From positions 1 to 64,000 of the forward strand of contig CAYJLB010000006.1 of assembly GCA_964370845.1 (NCBI GenBank): a stretch of 64,000 bases of DNA, in the 5' to 3' direction. Positions 1 to 8,450 of the stretch are shown here, piece by piece; position 1 is the stretch's first letter, and every line of letters starts with the position of its first letter. A program made the position numbers and the translations under genes. The notes under the pieces were generated by a model. It made no database searches. It saw only the letters and a program-made list of their open reading frames with translations, and was not told the origin of the DNA. Source of the stretch: CAYJLB01 sp964370845 (GTDB taxonomy: Bacteria; Bacillota; Clostridia; Oscillospirales; Ruminococcaceae).

Positions 1-111
1 ATGAGGATGCAATCAAAATTTCCATGGACAATGGAGGATATTGAAAAAATGGTTGTAGAGTATAGTATTCCAACCGAGCAAGTTTTTGAACTTTTCAAAA
101 GGGAAAAGTAA
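1..111 (+). CDS. Unrecognised short ORF or C-terminal fragment at the window edge
   Basis: An open frame runs from base 1 to a TAA at 109-111 and encodes 36 residues ending in FELFKREK. The first codon is ATG, but it coincides with the window edge, so this may be only the end of a longer gene. The residues are charged and probably helical (MEDIEKMVVEY region), and no domain is recognised. It lies 95 bases upstream of the integrase on the same strand and therefore inside the integrated element. An excisionase or small regulator would be usual here, but nothing in the sequence proves it. Confidence 0.35.
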   Translation: MRMQSKFPWTMEDIEKMVVEYSIPTEQVFELFKREK

Positions 112-206
112 GAATTTGCACATTTCTATAATTAAAATTTATATGATATAGTTTAACTACAATAAATTTAATGCTTTAAAGTGAGAAAAAGAAAGGTTGG
201 TTAATA

Positions 207-1301
207 ATGAAAAGAACAAATTCAGCTACTTGGCAAGAATTTAGAGGAAGATGGAGAATTTTAGTACAAAAAGATGGAGTGAGGAAAAGCTTTTATTCAA
301 GTATCGCTGGCAGAAACGGACAGCGTGAAGCAAATAGAAAAGCTGATGCTTGGCTTGATGATAATATTATCGACAGTAATAAAAAAATATTTGAAATATC
401 CGAGATGTACATTGAGCAATTGCAAGAAAGTACAGGAAAAAGCCATTGGTTACAATACAAAGGATATTTTAAAAATCATATAAACCCTGAAATCGGTAAC
501 ATTAAAATTGATAATTTGACCGAACAACATTTTCAATCAATAATTAATAAATGCTTTAAAAAAGGTTTATCAAAAAAAATGCTTATAAATATTCGTGCTT
601 GTTTAGCTAATTTTTTGAAGTATTGTAGGAAATCAAACTTATGCACCCATAGATTTGAAGAATTACCTATACCTAAGACAGCTAAAGCTTCTAAGAAAAC
701 AATATTAACTCCTGATGAAATTAATATATTAATGAGTGTCGACAGTAGGATAGTTAAAGAAAAAAACATTTTTGAGCCTTTAGTATATGCCTTTCGATTT
801 GCAGTTTTAACTGGACTAAGACCGAGCGAATTACTTGGATTACAGTGGAATGATATAGACAACAATAATAGATTAATTATCAAAAGAGGAATTAATAATT
901 ACAGTGAAATAACTGACGGTAAGAATGAAAACGCTAATCGAATTTTTCAGTTAAACGAATTTCAAATAGAAATATTAAATTTATTAAAAAAATATTGTTA
1001 CGATAATAAAATTAATTCGGAATACCTATTTACTAATAAAGGTGCTTTTTTAAGTCAGCAGTTATTATTACAGCGTTGGAAAAAATACTGTATATCTAAT
1101 AATATCACTCCTATTTCTATGTATGAATTAAGGCACACTTTTGTATCGATAATAAAAGCACTACCAGAAGGAAAGATAAAATCAATGGTTGGACATAGTA
1201 AAAATATGGATACTTACGGAGTTTATTCTCACGATTTTGGAAATGATTTAGCTGAAACTTCGATGATGATTAACGACACTTTCAAAGCATTAATTAATTA
1301 A
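207..1301 (+). CDS. Tyrosine-type site-specific recombinase (element integrase)
   Basis: A 364-residue phage or integrative-element integrase that would recombine attP with the chromosomal attB. The N-terminus (about 1-50, with WRILVQKDGVRKSF) resembles an arm-type DNA-binding domain. Residues about 60-150 form the SAM-like core-binding domain. The catalytic domain follows, with Arg in TGLRPSELLG (about R204), the Arg of LRHTF (about R309), His in VGHS and the nucleophile Tyr in VYSH (about Y340). The ATG follows AGAAAGG. The gene reads towards a tRNA-Ser 3' end 140 bases downstream, which is the classic arrangement of an integrase beside its attachment site. The rest of the element should lie to the left, outside the window. 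All catalytic residues appear present, so it is probably active. Confidence 0.93.
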   Translation: MKRTNSATWQEFRGRWRILVQKDGVRKSFYSSIAGRNGQREANRKADAWLDDNIIDSNKKIFEISEMYIEQLQESTGKSHWLQYKGYFKNHINPEIGNIKIDNLTEQHFQSIINKCFKKGLSKKMLINIRACLANFLKYCRKSNLCTHRFEELPIPKTAKASKKTILTPDEINILMSVDSRIVKEKNIFEPLVYAFRFAVLTGLRPSELLGLQWNDIDNNNRLIIKRGINNYSEITDGKNENANRIFQLNEFQIEILNLLKKYCYDNKINSEYLFTNKGAFLSQQLLLQRWKKYCISNNITPISMYELRHTFVSIIKALPEGKIKSMVGHSKNMDTYGVYSHDFGNDLAETSMMINDTFKALIN

Positions 1302-1440
1302 AAAAATACCTCACTTTGCACCTCGTTTTTACTATTTAAAGAAAATTTGTAAAATACAATAAAGCATAAAACTCTTTAATGATAGGTGTTTGATACTTTA
1401 TTAAATTTATAAAATATACGTGAAAATATTAAAAATTAGT

Positions 1441-1464
1441 GTTCGAATCCCTCTTTCTCCGCCA
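1441..1464 (+). other. Attachment site: duplicated 3' end of a tRNA-Ser gene
   Basis: The sequence carries a T-loop (GTTCGAATCC), an acceptor strand TTTCTCC that would pair with GGAGAAA, a discriminator G and an encoded CCA. Upstream of 1441 the sequence does not continue a T-stem, D-arm or anticodon arm, so no complete tRNA is present. This is what remains at one end of an element integrated into the 3' end of a tRNA-Ser gene. The intact tRNA should lie at the other end, left of this window. The serine assignment comes from the acceptor sequence and is an inference. Confidence 0.8.
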
Positions 1465-1470
1465 ATAAAA

Positions 1471-1508
1471 AAAACATATCTCAAAGTTTACGAGAGATAT
1501 GTTTTTTT
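1471..1508 (+). terminator. Intrinsic terminator after the tRNA-Ser attachment site
   Basis: The inverted repeat ACATATCTC / GAGATATGT (1474-1482 and 1494-1502) extends through A and T runs and is followed by a T tract. It lies directly behind the tRNA 3' end and is probably the original tRNA terminator, which stayed on the chromosomal side after integration. Confidence 0.8.
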
Positions 1509-1578
1509 CTTTTTTGTCGGTAAGTGATTTGAAGACTTTAGGTTCGATATCACTTTATTCTAATAAAATCAGCCACTG

Positions 1579-1618
1579 AAAAAGATGTCATCTGCAAATA
1601 AGCGAATGACATCTTTTT
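1579..1618 (-). terminator. Intrinsic terminator of the GH2 gene
   Basis: The perfect stem AAAAAGATGTCAT / ATGACATCTTTTT (1579-1591 and 1606-1618) has a 14-base loop and T runs on both strands, so it can work in both directions. It lies just beyond the stop codon of the minus-strand glycosidase. Confidence 0.8.
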
Positions 1619-1674
1619 TATGGACTTTTTAATAAATGAAAATGCGTGCATAACAACAGTGCAGCGTCACATTG

Positions 1675-4047
1675 CTAGTCGAGTTCCATTACTTCTGGGA
1701 AATCGCGATACAAAATTTTCCCGTATTTCAAAGTCTTTTCACGATGAATATTGTAGTAATTCTCCCCTCGTGCCCTCGCTTCATCTTGGTCATCAATTAA
1801 AAGCAAATAATCGTTCGCTGCTATGACTTCACCGTCCATTTCAAGGGTCAAATCTATCGTAAATTTCTCGTATTTTTCCCCTTTGACAACCGAATTAACC
1901 TTAAAATATTCAGTTGATATGTTTTCACCTATAAAATCAATTGATTTAACAATTTCTTCAACTTCTCCATTAGGATATTTGAACACAATTTTTGCTGTAA
2001 CGTCAGAATATTCTTTGTAATAATCGTTAAAAATCCAAAATTTTGCAGTAAAGTTTTCATTTGGCATATAACGCCTTTTTTCGTACTGTAATGACGGAAC
2101 TATGGGCGAAAATGCCTTTTTTACATACTCAAATGACTTCTTTGGAACGCCATAATAATCAATGATTTCCCATTTAATTAGAGGTCGGTTTGTGATAAAG
2201 TGACAAAGTGCAACTCCGCTCATGTGAGGTTTTTTTCTACGCAAAGTTTCTATAGCAAATTTGTATACTTCACCCTGTGTGATTTGTGTAGCATTAACAA
2301 AATTTTCAAGACTATCATATTGCTCATCACCAAAAACTTCCACGTTTAATGCTTTTAAAATGTCAAGATTTGCCATCAAATATCCCCAAGAAGGACCAAT
2401 TGGCCATAATTCGTCTTCTGGGATAAATTTTTTCAAACTTTCAACGCAAGGCGCTGAGGCTCCGCACAGTTCGGGCACAATTGTACAGTCAAATTTAGGG
2501 AAATAATCCTCCATTAAAGTCCGTCCAGCGGCATAATAATGCCCGTTTAGGTGCAAACATTCCTTAGTTTTGTAGCCGAGTTTTACAGCCGGAGGAGAAC
2601 TCATCATACTCGCATCTGCGTAAGGAATGTCGGTATAACGCTTGATATACAAGCCTATTTCCTTCATTAAACGCTTGTTGTGACTGCGAACTTGTGCTTC
2701 ACTGAAGAACACTTCTTCTCCCCCCATCCAAAAAATATTACAAGGGTGATTTCTACGTTCTCTGACAATTTCGCCACAGGAATGAAGCACCGCATTCACA
2801 TAAGGCGGGTCATCACGCAACACTTGTGAAGAAAGAGGAAAGTTCGTCCAAGTTGTAATGCCAAGCTCGTCGCAGATTTCATAAAAATCCTCTACTTCAG
2901 GCGGGTGCCAGCCAAAAATTCGTAGATTGTTGAAGTTTCCTTCTTTCGCTAAGTTCAAGAAATGTTCGTATTTTTTACGAGAATTTCTGCCATATAAGAA
3001 AGACGGTGGCCCTCCCCAGCACCCCGAACGCAAAAAAGTTTCTTTGCCATTTATAACGAATGTCCAAGGATTTTCTGCCTCGTCTTCGGTGAAATCAGGG
3101 TTAAATTTCATTGAAACTTCACGAATTCCAAAGCGAACTGTCTTTGTATCAAGGACAGTTTCACCGTCTTTCACAGACATTGTGGCAAAATACAAATTTT
3201 GCTCTCCCATATCCCAAGGCCACCACAATTTTGCGTTTTCAACATCAATTTTAAAATCAACATCGTTGCTTCCTGGGTAATATTTTTTTGTTATAGAATG
3301 TACAATATTTGTATCTTTATCAGTAATCGCAACTTCAACAGTGTAGTCAGAACTTCCACCACGTTTAAGTTCTAAAACTGCTGAAACATCAAGAATTGCA
3401 CCAGTTTCGGTAAGTTTCGGACTTAAATATAAATCGTCAATTCTCGCATTTTCAGAAGCTATGATTTTCACACTTCTCCAAATTCCAACAGGGATAAATC
3501 CAGGAAGATAATCGCCTGAAAACGTGTGGTGAAGCCCCGCAATGTTGTGCAAAGTTTGTGGCGGAGGGTCAAGTTTTATAGTCAAGTGGTTACAACATTC
3601 ACTGCTGTCATCTTCCGCTAAATAAGTTCTCACAAGCCCCGTAATATCGAATTTTATTGGCGTAAACATACCTTCGTGACGGCCTAAATGATGCCCATTT
3701 AACCAAATTTCGCAAGAATAATCCACTCCCTCAAGGACTAACTGCAAGTCCTTTTCTGAATAATTTTTTGGCACATTAAAGCGACAAATATACCACCATT
3801 CATAGTACTGCACCCAAGCTTGTTTCGCAATGTTTCGCCCTTTGTACGGGTCCTCGATCACTCCCGAACGTTGCAAATCTGAATAAACATCACCTGGAAT
3901 TGTGGCATAGTGCCAGCCACTAAAGGCTATATCACGCTCTGGAGGTATATCAAAAAGCCCCTGTTCAACCCCTTGCCCTGGGTTCATTTGCTTCATGTAC
4001 CACGTTTGTTTGTCCAAAAGATACTCGTTCCTGATTAAATTTGACAT
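1675..4047 (-). CDS. Glycoside hydrolase family 2 protein (beta-mannosidase-like)
   Basis: A 790-residue retaining glycosidase of the GH2 fold: a jelly-roll sugar-binding domain (about 1-200, with YYEWWYICRFNVP and IWLNGHHLGRHEG), an immunoglobulin-like domain, then a TIM barrel from about 330. The acid/base region reads NHPCNIFWMGGEE (E444-E445) and the nucleophile region VPELCGAS (E526), 81 residues apart. Most GH2 enzymes have Asn-Glu at the first site; here it is Glu-Glu, so the acid/base is probably E445 in an atypical pocket. No signal peptide is present, so the enzyme should be cytoplasmic and act on imported oligosaccharides. GAGAGGG precedes the ATG. It lies directly downstream of a LacI-type gene, with an operator in its leader. 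The substrate cannot be told; beta-mannosides or glucosaminides are candidates. Confidence 0.85.
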   Translation of the reverse strand: MSNLIRNEYLLDKQTWYMKQMNPGQGVEQGLFDIPPERDIAFSGWHYATIPGDVYSDLQRSGVIEDPYKGRNIAKQAWVQYYEWWYICRFNVPKNYSEKDLQLVLEGVDYSCEIWLNGHHLGRHEGMFTPIKFDITGLVRTYLAEDDSSECCNHLTIKLDPPPQTLHNIAGLHHTFSGDYLPGFIPVGIWRSVKIIASENARIDDLYLSPKLTETGAILDVSAVLELKRGGSSDYTVEVAITDKDTNIVHSITKKYYPGSNDVDFKIDVENAKLWWPWDMGEQNLYFATMSVKDGETVLDTKTVRFGIREVSMKFNPDFTEDEAENPWTFVINGKETFLRSGCWGGPPSFLYGRNSRKKYEHFLNLAKEGNFNNLRIFGWHPPEVEDFYEICDELGITTWTNFPLSSQVLRDDPPYVNAVLHSCGEIVRERRNHPCNIFWMGGEEVFFSEAQVRSHNKRLMKEIGLYIKRYTDIPYADASMMSSPPAVKLGYKTKECLHLNGHYYAAGRTLMEDYFPKFDCTIVPELCGASAPCVESLKKFIPEDELWPIGPSWGYLMANLDILKALNVEVFGDEQYDSLENFVNATQITQGEVYKFAIETLRRKKPHMSGVALCHFITNRPLIKWEIIDYYGVPKKSFEYVKKAFSPIVPSLQYEKRRYMPNENFTAKFWIFNDYYKEYSDVTAKIVFKYPNGEVEEIVKSIDFIGENISTEYFKVNSVVKGEKYEKFTIDLTLEMDGEVIAANDYLLLIDDQDEARARGENYYNIHREKTLKYGKILYRDFPEVMELD

Positions 4048-4093
4048 AAAATATTCCCTCTCATTTCAATTTAATTATTTTCATATATTTTTG

Positions 4094-4107
4094 TGCAACC
4101 GCTTGCA
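4094..4107. promoter_or_regulatory. LacI-family operator upstream of the GH2 gene
   Basis: TGCAACCGCTTGCA is a near-palindrome with a central CG, the usual form of LacI/GalR operators. It lies between the regulator's stop and the glycosidase start, just downstream of possible promoter elements, and has the same layout as the site at 5242-5255. It probably represses the glycosidase in the absence of inducer. Confidence 0.75.
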
Positions 4108-4131
4108 TTATTTAATATAATTCTATAAATT

Positions 4132-5133
4132 CTAAAACAAAGTAGTGCATCTTTTTTCAATTGTACACTTAATCATTTCCCCGTTTTTTACAGTTTTTCC
4201 TGTCAGATAAGCAATTACTTTCTCTGATGTAACATTTGCAAGTTCTATTACATTATTGTTTACAGAAGTTAATTCAGGAGTTGTACAAATCGACATATGA
4301 GAGTTGTTATAACCCACAATACTAAGCTCATCCGGTACTGAAATTCCCTTAGCATTTGCATATTTTAGCACACCAACCGCAAGCCTATCATTACAACAAA
4401 AGCACCCATCAAACTCCAAATTTTTATGAGCTAAAAGTATATCGCGGACGTTGTAAATTCCATCATTTAAAACATATTTCAACTCACCAATTATAGGTAA
4501 ACCCTTATCTTTAAGCGCTTTTTCATAACCTAGCATTTTTTGTTTCGAACTACTTGTAACGTAATTATTAAGAAACAAAATTCTAGTTTTTCCACTTTCA
4601 ATAAGTCCAGTAACAGCGTCATAACTTCCTTGATAATCGTCAGCATAAGTAGAAAAAATATTCCTGTGTTCAATATTTCCGTTAATTAAAAACACTGGAA
4701 CTTTTTCTGCAATTTTCTTAATGTAAGCGGTTGCACGGATATTTTCTTCTGTTTCCGAGTAACATGAACCAACTAAAATTATTGCATCAACTTTCCTTCT
4801 GAATAAAAATTCCAACTTTTTTTCCTTGTCTTTTTGCTCAAAACCACTACAACATAAAACTGTGTGATAGTCAATTTCTGAAAAGGATTTTTCTAGTATC
4901 TCAATTGCTTTTGCTGAGAATGTGTCAGCTATATTAGGGCACATAATGCCGATTGTGCGTACACTTCCGTTACCAAGACCCCTTGCGTAAATATTTGGTG
5001 AATAACCAACTTCCGAAATTACTTTTTCAATTTTTACACGAGTTTTTTCGCTTACTTTTGGGTTATTATTTACTACCCTAGAAACTGTGGCAGTAGACAC
5101 ATTTGCAATTTTTGCTATATCATAAATATTCAT
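4132..5133 (-). CDS. LacI/GalR-family transcriptional regulator
   Basis: A 333-residue repressor. The helix-turn-helix is at the very N-terminus (MNIYDIAKIANVSTATVSRV), followed by the hinge helix (VGYSPNIYARGL) and a periplasmic-binding-protein-like sensor domain (about 58-333, from RTIGIMCPNI). The frame stays open 28 codons further upstream, but the ATG at 5133 is chosen because it starts exactly at the conserved HTH and has AGAAAGGA at a normal distance. The downstream GH2 gene is its likely target. Matching operators lie in both promoter regions, so it probably also represses itself. The inducer is likely a sugar released from the GH2 substrate. Confidence 0.9.
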   Translation of the reverse strand: MNIYDIAKIANVSTATVSRVVNNNPKVSEKTRVKIEKVISEVGYSPNIYARGLGNGSVRTIGIMCPNIADTFSAKAIEILEKSFSEIDYHTVLCCSGFEQKDKEKKLEFLFRRKVDAIILVGSCYSETEENIRATAYIKKIAEKVPVFLINGNIEHRNIFSTYADDYQGSYDAVTGLIESGKTRILFLNNYVTSSSKQKMLGYEKALKDKGLPIIGELKYVLNDGIYNVRDILLAHKNLEFDGCFCCNDRLAVGVLKYANAKGISVPDELSIVGYNNSHMSICTTPELTSVNNNVIELANVTSEKVIAYLTGKTVKNGEMIKCTIEKRCTTLF

Positions 5134-5241
5134 TTTTATAACCATTCCTTTCTGCAAGTTTTGGGCAGTTTTTCCACAACAGTTTTTAAGGTGGCAAAAT
5201 TCGTGCCCACTTGACACCTCTTATCCAACTTTAACACAAAA

Positions 5242-5269
5242 TGTAACCGCTTACATTTTTCTTATTATA
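5242..5269 (-). promoter_or_regulatory. Promoter and autoregulatory operator of the LacI-type gene
   Basis: On the minus strand a TATAAT (5264-5269) is followed about ten bases later by TGTAAGCGGTTACA (5242-5255), a near-perfect palindrome with a central CG. It shares its layout with the operator at 4094-4107. Its position over the expected transcription start suggests autorepression. A weak TTGTTC lies 17 bases upstream of the -10. Confidence 0.75.
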
Positions 5270-5366
5270 CTACAAATCTTAAAATTGAACAATTGACAAT
5301 TTGTACAATGATGATTTCATTTTTTGTATAATAAAACTAGTTAAATGCAAATGTTTTATAAAAGAA

Positions 5367-5398
5367 AAAGCTGATGAAAAGTTAATTTCATCAGCTTT
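5367..5398 (-). terminator. Intrinsic terminator of purA
   Basis: The 12-bp stem AAAGCTGATGAA / TTCATCAGCTTT has an 8-base loop and is followed on the minus strand by a T-rich tract. It lies just downstream of the purA stop. Confidence 0.85.
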
Positions 5399-5421
5399 AT
5401 ATATCTAATATTTAATTTATT

Positions 5422-6717
5422 CTACACTTTTAATTTGCTTTCACGGACAATAAAATTCTCTCTCTTTGGTCCATTAGAAACAAATGTAATTGGATAACCG
5501 ATTTTTTCTTCAATGAATTCTACGTATTTCTTAGCGTTTTCAGGTAAATCTTCATACTTAGTAACATCTTGAATGTCGCATTTCCAGCCATCTAACTCCT
5601 CAACAACAGGTTTTGCCCTATCCAAAAGTGGAGTAATTGGGAACTCATCAGTGACAGTTCCGTCAATTTCATAGCCTACACATACTGGAATTTTGTCTAA
5701 ATATCCCAAAACGTCAACCAAAGATAACACAACATCTGTACAACCTTGCATCATGCAACCATATTTAGTTGCAACAACGTCAAACCAGCCCATTCGGCGT
5801 GGTCTACCAGTTGTAGCTCCGTATTCACCGCAGTCACCGCCTAATTTTCTCAACTGATCAGCTTCATCGCCAAAAATTTCGCTTACAAAAGCTCCAGCAC
5901 CAACCGCTGAGGAATATGCTTTTGCGATAACGATAATTTGCTCAATTTTGTGTGGAGGAACGCCCGCGCCAACAGTCGCAAAGCCAGCAAGAGGTGAAGA
6001 CGAAGTAACATAAGGATAAATCCCGTTGTCAGTGTCTTTTAATGAGCCAAGTTGACCCTCAAGCAAGATGTTTTTCCCCTCTTTAATTGCATTGTGAATG
6101 TAAACTGTTACATTTCCAACAAAAGGTTTCAATCTTTCACGATAAGCAACAACTTTATCAAAAACTTCTTGTACATTATATTGAATATCGCTTTCATATG
6201 TCATAGCGATTTGTCTATTTTTCATAGAAATAACTTTTTCAAGTCTATCTTTTAACACGTCATCAAAGAAAAGTTCTCCAACTTGAATACCGATTTTTAA
6301 GTATTTGTCAGAATAAAATGGAGCAATCCCCGACTTTGTTGAACCAAAACTGTTTTTTCCAAGACGTTTTTCTTCTAATTCATCGAATAAAATGTGATAA
6401 GGCATCAAAACTTGCGCTCTATCAGACACCATAATATCAGGCGTAGGCACATCTCTTGTAACAATTGAATCCAATTCGATGAAGAATTTTTCAATGTCAA
6501 AAGCAACCCCTTGACCAATAATATTTTTAACATTTTGACGGAAAACCCCTGATGGAAGTAGATGCAATGCGAATTTTCCATACTCATTTATAATAGTGTG
6601 GCCAGCGTTTGCACCACCTTGGAACCTTACAACAACGTCACATTCACCTGCCAAAAGGTCGGTAACTTTACCTTTCCCTTCGTCGCCCCAGTTAGCGCCA
6701 ACAACAGCTTTAACCAT
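5422..6717 (-). CDS. purA: Adenylosuccinate synthetase
   Basis: Joins IMP and aspartate using GTP to give adenylosuccinate, the first committed step to AMP, in the cytoplasm. The 431-residue length matches the usual 430. The phosphate-binding loop GDEGKGK is at 11-17 with catalytic D12; GANAGHT contains catalytic H40; the IMP-binding loop ATTGRPRRMGWFD is present. The frame is open six codons further upstream, but the ATG at 6717 is preferred because AAAGGG precedes it at normal distance and it begins at the conserved MVKAVVG. The gene is monocistronic, with its own promoter and terminator. Confidence 0.97.
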   Translation of the reverse strand: MVKAVVGANWGDEGKGKVTDLLAGECDVVVRFQGGANAGHTIINEYGKFALHLLPSGVFRQNVKNIIGQGVAFDIEKFFIELDSIVTRDVPTPDIMVSDRAQVLMPYHILFDELEEKRLGKNSFGSTKSGIAPFYSDKYLKIGIQVGELFFDDVLKDRLEKVISMKNRQIAMTYESDIQYNVQEVFDKVVAYRERLKPFVGNVTVYIHNAIKEGKNILLEGQLGSLKDTDNGIYPYVTSSSPLAGFATVGAGVPPHKIEQIIVIAKAYSSAVGAGAFVSEIFGDEADQLRKLGGDCGEYGATTGRPRRMGWFDVVATKYGCMMQGCTDVVLSLVDVLGYLDKIPVCVGYEIDGTVTDEFPITPLLDRAKPVVEELDGWKCDIQDVTKYEDLPENAKKYVEFIEEKIGYPITFVSNGPKRENFIVRESKLKV

Positions 6718-6769
6718 ATCTTTCAACCCTTTCAAAAGTCCAGTTTTACGCGAATAAACTCGCCCTTAT

Positions 6770-6798
6770 ATTATAACACATAATTTTACATAAGTAAA
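6770..6798 (-). promoter_or_regulatory. Promoter of purA
   Basis: On the minus strand TTTACT (6793-6798) and a perfect TATAAT (6770-6775) are separated by 17 bases, about 50 bases upstream of the purA start. No PurR box or riboswitch-like structure was recognised in the short leader. Confidence 0.7.
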
Positions 6799-6816
6799 GT
6801 GTTAATTGAAATTTAT

Positions 6817-8214
6817 TTATTTTTTGTCAAAATTTAGCTCTCTTGCCATAATCACGCCCATAGCAGACGCCATCATTAGCCCTCTCGTCCACCCACTTGA
6901 GTCCCCTAAGCAGTGCAAATTAGCTATATTTGTAGATAGTTTTTTGTCAATTTTTACTCGATTACTATAAAATTTCAATTCGGGTGAGTAAAGCAAAGTT
7001 TCCACTGAAGCAAAACCTGGAACTACTTTGTCCACTGCATGTATAAAGTTAATTATGTTAATCATTGCACGATATGGCATTGCCGAAGTGATGTCCCCAG
7101 CCACTGCATCCACTAAAGTTGGCTTAATATTTGAGCGTGAAAGTTCCTTTTCCCAAGTTCTTTTTCCGTCCAAAATGTCGCCAAAACGTTGCACCAAAAT
7201 GTGCCCAGCACCAAGCATATTTGTTAGCTCACCGATTTTTTGCGCGTACTCAATTGGCTGATTAAAGGGCTCGGAAAAGTTGTGGGAGCACAAAATCGCA
7301 AGGTTGGTATTATGGCTCTTTCGCTCTTTATAAGAGTGCCCGTTCACCACAGCAAGGTTGTTATCGTAGTTTTCCTGACTTACAAAACCACCTGGATTTT
7401 GGCAAAAAGTACGCACTTTATTCTTAAATGGCTTAGGATAACCGATGAGTTTTGACTCGTACAAAACGTCATTCACCTTCTCCATAATTTCGTTTCGAAC
7501 CTCGACACGAACACCGATGTCAACAGTTCCTGGTTGGTGTGAAATTCCGTGTTCAGAACATACTTTTTCTAACCAGCTTGCTCCTCTACGCCCTGTTGCT
7601 ACAACAATTTTGTCAGCAAAAACAGATTTTTGTTGGTCATTATCGCCAATTATCACACCCTGACAGACTTCATTTTCGATTATTAAGTCAACACAATTTG
7701 TATTGAATAAAATTTCAACTCCATTTTCAATGAGATATTTTTGTATAGATGCATAAATTTCTTGCGCTTTTTCAGTCCCTAAGTGACGAATTGGACAATC
7801 GACTAACTTTAATCCAGCGTCAATTGCTCGGCGCCGTATTTCCTTAATTTCATCATTTTCAGTAGCACCTTCGATTTTTTCGTCAGCACCAAATTCTAAA
7901 TAAATTTTGTCAGTATAATCAATGATTTCCTGTGCAAAATCTTCGCCAATCAACTCTGGTAAATCCCCTCCAACCTCATAACTTAAGGATAATTTACCGT
8001 CAGAAAATGCTCCAGCACCGGAAAATCCAGTTGTAATAGCACAAGGGTCACAGTTCACACATTTTTTTGTTTTATTTTTAGGACAAAACCTTTTTTCAAT
8101 TGCCTTACCCTTTTCAACTATCATAATATCGCTCTTTTTCCCCTGTTTAATCAGTTCAAGAGCAGTAAAAATCCCAGCCGGCCCAGCACCAATAATAATT
8201 AAATCTTTTTTCAA
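6817..8214 (-). CDS. Uncharacterised FAD-dependent dehydrogenase (COG2509-like)
   Basis: A 465-residue flavoprotein. The dinucleotide-binding motif IGAGPAG is at residues 8-14 and a second VVATGRRG motif lies mid-protein. A cysteine cluster (FCPKNKTKKCVNCDPC) precedes FSGAGAFSDGKL, a pattern I associate with this uncharacterised dehydrogenase family. The C-terminus has GDSSGWTRGLMMASAMGV, the second FAD contact. The chosen start is a TTG at 8214, placed after AAAGGA and directly before the Rossmann strand; the longer frame adds 19 unlikely residues and there is no ATG between. The substrate is unknown. The cysteines might bind a metal or a cluster, but this is not shown. Confidence 0.85.
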   Translation of the reverse strand: MKKDLIIIGAGPAGIFTALELIKQGKKSDIMIVEKGKAIEKRFCPKNKTKKCVNCDPCAITTGFSGAGAFSDGKLSLSYEVGGDLPELIGEDFAQEIIDYTDKIYLEFGADEKIEGATENDEIKEIRRRAIDAGLKLVDCPIRHLGTEKAQEIYASIQKYLIENGVEILFNTNCVDLIIENEVCQGVIIGDNDQQKSVFADKIVVATGRRGASWLEKVCSEHGISHQPGTVDIGVRVEVRNEIMEKVNDVLYESKLIGYPKPFKNKVRTFCQNPGGFVSQENYDNNLAVVNGHSYKERKSHNTNLAILCSHNFSEPFNQPIEYAQKIGELTNMLGAGHILVQRFGDILDGKRTWEKELSRSNIKPTLVDAVAGDITSAMPYRAMINIINFIHAVDKVVPGFASVETLLYSPELKFYSNRVKIDKKLSTNIANLHCLGDSSGWTRGLMMASAMGVIMARELNFDKK

Positions 8215-8291
8215 AATAATTTTCCTTTCAAAGTGGTTTATTCCACAAAACAAACTCAAATTTCCGTTCAAATATAAAATTTCGCGATAAA

Positions 8292-8320
8292 ATTATACCA
8301 TACTTATTATAAAATTGCAA
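8292..8320 (-). promoter_or_regulatory. Promoter of the FAD-dependent dehydrogenase gene
   Basis: On the minus strand TTGCAA (8315-8320) and TATAAT (8292-8297) are 17 bases apart, upstream of the TTG start. Confidence 0.7.
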
Positions 8321-8387
8321 CATTTTTCTTAACTTTTATGAATTTTGTATATTAATTAATATTATTTTGCGACAATTTACTATTTAT

Positions 8388-8416
8388 ATTTACTTTTCCT
8401 GTGAAAGAATGTATAA
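8388..8416 (+). promoter_or_regulatory. Likely promoter of rmuC
   Basis: A perfect TATAAT at 8411-8416 has a weaker TTTACT 17 bases upstream. The pair lies about 35 bases before the rmuC start and diverges from the dehydrogenase promoter. Confidence 0.55.
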
Positions 8417-8450
8417 TAAACTTAGAAATTGAATTTTGAAAGGATAAAAT

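Larger units (their letters stand above)
1302..1674. other. Intergenic stretch holding the att site and two hairpins
   Basis: This 373-base gap contains the attachment site and the two terminators listed separately. Between them, at about 1515-1558, is a weak stem (AAGTGAT / ATCACTT) around a GGTTCGAT motif. It resembles a T-arm, but no cloverleaf can be built. No supported coding sequence was seen. Confidence 0.6.

Noticed and set aside
1515..1558. Possible second tRNA fragment (GGTTCGAT with flanking stem)
   Set aside because: No acceptor stem, anticodon arm or CCA fits; only a short chance hairpin is present.
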